Assembly (NCBI GenBank): GCA_023260135.1
Contig: JALQWG010000005.1
Coordinates: 19,331 to 83,330, forward strand
Length of the DNA stretch: 64,000 bases
Reading direction: 5' to 3'
Source: Candidatus Altimarinota bacterium
GTDB taxonomy: Bacteria > Patescibacteriota > Gracilibacteria > BD1-5 > UBA2023
Positions 62,082-64,000 of the stretch are shown here, in pieces; the stretch's first letter is position 1; every line of letters starts with the position of its first letter. Below the pieces are notes generated by a model, which worked only from the letters and a program-made list of their open reading frames with translations, was not told where the DNA came from and searched no databases. Position numbers and translations under genes: made by a program.

Positions 62082-62327
62082 ATGAATTGGATACTCTTCT
62101 GACTCTATCTCCTCTGTGTATTCTCTATTATTGTGTTCATTGCTATACTCATCATGCATATTGGTGAGTTCCGACAGTATTCACGATATATCACACCAGT
62201 ACTCAGACTCTATATAGTACTTGTTGCTGGTATTGCTGTATTTGGTGGATATATGGTGCTCACATCAGATATTGTTCCTACAGCAGCCAAGTCTTCTGGA
62301 GGAAGTCAGCTCAAGCTCGAATTTTAA
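62082..62327 (+). CDS. Small membrane protein (81 aa)
   Basis: Two TM helices (LFGLYLLCVFSIIVFIAILI; LYIVLVAGIAVFGGYMVLTS) and a short Lys/Ser-rich tail ending QLKLEF. It lies between the pilin and ychF genes, 33 nt after the pilin stop, so a role in the same envelope structure is possible. One UGA-Gly (LFGLY). No family recognised. Confidence 0.6.
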
Positions 62328-62345
62328 TATTTTTTCTTTTTTCTC

Positions 62346-63434
62346 ATGCAAGTTGGTATCGTCGGTCTCCCGAATGTTGGTAAATCCACTCTCTTCAATG
62401 CTCTCACGAAGTCGTATGCAGCCGAAGCTGCGAACTTCCCGTTCTGTACTATCGAGCCCAATACTGGTATCGTAAATGTCAACGATGAGCGTCTTGAGCA
62501 GATACGAGTTGTGGTGAATGGCGCCAAGATCATCCCTGCAACTGTCGAGTTCGTAGATATTGCAGGGCTCGTCGAATGAGCATCAAAATGAGAAGGACTC
62601 GGAAATAAGTTCCTCTCACATATTCGTTCTGTCGATGCTATTCTCCAGGTGGTACGTGCTTTTGATGACTCCAATGTACACCATGTATCAGGTTCTGTTG
62701 ACCCGAAGCGAGATATCGAGATCATTAATCTCGAACTCATATTTGCCGATCTTGAGACCCTCGATAAGCGTATAGCAGACAATGCAAAAAAAGTCCGTGC
62801 AGGAGACAAAGAAGCCAAGTCTCGTGAAGATGTCTATGCTCGTCTCAAGGCTCATCTCGAATCAGGGAAGATTGCATCCCTCATGGAGATGACTGATGAC
62901 GAGAAGAAGGCTATCTATGACCTCCACCTCCTCACCAATAAGCCATTCATCTACGCAGTCAATGTCACAGAAGACAAGGTCAATACTCCGGAGTCAGAGC
63001 TCCGTGCCATAACAGGTATCACTGATCCGCAGATTCCAGTACTGCCTGTGAGTGCCAAGATCGAGATGGATATGCTCGAATTCTCTGATGAGGACAAGAA
63101 GATGTTCCTCGCGGATATGGGTATCGATTTCAATCCTATGGACTCTATCATCAAGACGTGTTACAATCTCCTCGGTCTCCAATACTATTTCACCGCTGGT
63201 GAGATAGAGGTCAGAGCCTGGACAATACACAAGTGAGATACAGCTCCTGAGGCAGCAGGTGTGATCCATACTGACTTCCAGAAGAAGTTCATCAAGGCAG
63301 AGACCGTCAACTGGAAGGATCTCGTCGAGTTCGGTGGATGGGCAGGTGCGCGTGAGAAGGGAAAAGTTCGAATGGAAGGGAAGGAATATATAGTTCAGGA
63401 TGGAGATATTATGTTGTTTAAGTTTGGGGCGTAA
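62346..63434 (+). CDS. ychF: Ribosome-binding ATPase YchF/OLA1
   Basis: OBG-family P-loop ATPase, 362 aa. G1 [20 protein letters not shown], the switch/G3 [20 protein letters not shown] (two UGA-Gly codons here), the NVTEDK motif in place of NKxD, and the C-terminal TGS domain ([35 protein letters not shown]). Full family length. A leader of TTTTTCTTTTTTCTC precedes the ATG; there is no Shine-Dalgarno. Confidence 0.96.
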
Positions 63435-63435
63435 T

Positions 63436-63768
63436 ATGTTAGTTAACAGAGATAAAGTTGCATCATTTTTATTTGATATTTGAAGTAAGTTTCCTTGAAA
63501 ACAACATTTTAGTGTTGTTGAAGATTCTCACTATACTTGAATCCCGTCAACCCTCCCTAATCTGTATCTTCTGATACAAAAACCAAAAGAGGTAATTCGT
63601 ATACTAGCAAGAGTTGATCATACTGAACTCACTAGTGAAGATCAAAATTTAATATGGCTCTCAGCTCAAACTTGTTCTTCAGAAGCAGAAAAATATGGAA
63701 AACATTTACCAGTTCATTGATTTTATAGTATAGTGAATCCTGATATGGTAATTAAAAGGTTGATGTAA
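63436..63768 (+). CDS. Hypothetical protein (110 aa)
   Basis: Starts one base after the ychF stop (TAATATG). A soluble protein with mixed beta/alpha character (VIRILARVDHTELTSEDQNL; AEKYGKHLPVHGFYSIVNPD). UGA-Gly four times (DIGSKF, PGKQ, TGIPS, HGFY). Codon use is more AT-rich than in ychF (TTA, ATT, AAA), so it may be a later arrival. No family recognised. A long-stem terminator follows. Confidence 0.6.
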
Positions 63769-63770
63769 TA

Positions 63771-63836
63771 AAAAATCCCCATCTCTCATAACGTGGCTGC
63801 TTTAATGTAATTATTGAGCCGAGAGTGGGGATTTTA
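63771..63836. terminator. Long-stem bidirectional terminator
   Basis: AAAAATCCCC-ATCTCTC and GAGAGTGGGGATTTT pair over a loop that itself can fold (GGCT...AGCC). T-runs exist on both strands, T6 on the minus side, suggesting a convergent minus-strand gene. Confidence 0.7.
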
Positions 63837-63873
63837 TATTTTCTCTTATCTTCACATTGAGAAAATCTGTGGT

Positions 63874-64000
63874 CTACTGCGTTTTGGTCTGTTGACTGAG
63901 AATGACCAGCTCGTGTATTTGTGGGTGTGCCACCTTTTTGGTGTGCACGGTTTGTATAGTTTTATACGTGTGATATTTGTATGTATTTTTATTTGGTATG
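63874..64000 (-). CDS. Possible C-terminus of a gene entering from the window edge
   Basis: On the minus strand 41 codons are open up to TAG (63874-63876), encoding a Thr/Lys/His/Gln-rich segment ending SQQTKTQ. The bidirectional terminator just beyond is consistent with a convergent gene, but 41 open codons can occur by chance, and the region also has small hairpins (GTGTGCCACC/GGTGTGCAC near 63930-63953). Confidence 0.25.
   Translation of the reverse strand, partial: IPNKNTYKYHTYKTIQTVHTKKVAHPQIHELVILSQQTKTQ

Noticed and set aside
1..64000. UGA as tryptophan (table 4) or selenocysteine
   Set aside because: UGA sits at conserved glycine positions in at least six families, and TGG is used normally for Trp; no SECIS-type context is needed for dozens of sites per gene.
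63840..64000. Structured RNA such as tmRNA or 6S RNA
   Set aside because: Small hairpins are visible, but no tRNA-like end, tag reading frame or conserved core that I can recognise.

Overview
The window is a gene-dense piece of bacterial chromosome that reads correctly only if UGA is glycine (translation table 25) and TAA/TAG are the stops. Under the standard code nearly every long gene breaks at TGA. With TGA as Gly the breaks fall on family-invariant glycines, such as the RuvC LGLDPG loop, the class A PBP GGSTLTEQ motif, NusG KOW and YchF switch II. That points to Candidatus Gracilibacteria (BD1-5) or Absconditabacteria (SR1). No tRNA, rRNA, CRISPR array, integrase or transposase was seen. 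All CDS coordinates below use UGA=Gly, so most genes are longer than a standard-code reading suggests.

Layout. 1-5.8 kb: smpB, a His-rich secreted peptide, a coupled minus-strand operon (PH-like membrane protein, CMP-kinase-like, UPF0489, unknown) and a class A penicillin-binding protein. 5.8-8.4 kb: L10 leader, rplJ-rplL, a DUF4105 membrane protein. 8.4-13.4 kb: alaS without the C-Ala domain, two unknowns, folC carrying an in-frame palindromic repeat, DUF1653, esterase. 13.5-20.3 kb: a 2092-aa tail-fibre-like surface protein whose frame continues 151 codons past an in-frame TAG. 20.4-26.3 kb: secE, nusG, greA, PAP2-like, HesB-like, rlmN, TPR, YceD-like, rlmE. 26.3-35.6 kb: exonuclease, NUDIX, oligoendopeptidase F, CHAP-like protein, phosphomannomutase, a gene with two inserted repeats, ruvC, membrane and PH-like proteins, a phospholipase D lipoprotein. 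35.6-47.3 kb: large secreted unknown, trmD, FKBP lipoprotein, holA, mscL, trypsin-like lipoprotein, a TrbL/VirB6-like membrane protein, a coiled-coil protein and an amidase-SpoIID fusion. 47.3-53.8 kb: nucleotide metabolism (dcd, thyA, tmk), CYTH, tandem deoxyribosyltransferase-like protein, TSUP transporter, two four-helix-bundle proteins, and a stand-alone PolA-type 5' nuclease. 53.8-64 kb: muramidase, STAS, FemAB, a glycosyltransferase that appears circularly permuted, O-antigen ligase, ferredoxin, ftsW, an LPxTG-like anchored protein, a pilin and ychF.

How the genes fit together. The cell-envelope set (class A PBP, FtsW, FemAB, amidase-SpoIID, muramidase, Wzy-like ligase, glycosyltransferase, many lipoproteins) implies a peptidoglycan wall, surface glycan and a rich surface proteome. 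dcd, thyA and tmk form a dTMP supply route; smpB, alaS, rplJ/L, nusG, greA, rlmN, rlmE, trmD and ychF are core information processing. Peptide and phosphosugar enzymes fit a scavenging, host-associated life.

Two general signals recur. Start codons lack Shine-Dalgarno purine tracts and are preceded by T/C-rich leaders. Convincing promoters have 15-16 bp spacers rather than 17. The most unusual single locus is the 366-residue GT4-type glycosyltransferase at 56644-57744, whose nucleotide-sugar-binding C-lobe precedes its acceptor N-lobe in one open frame.
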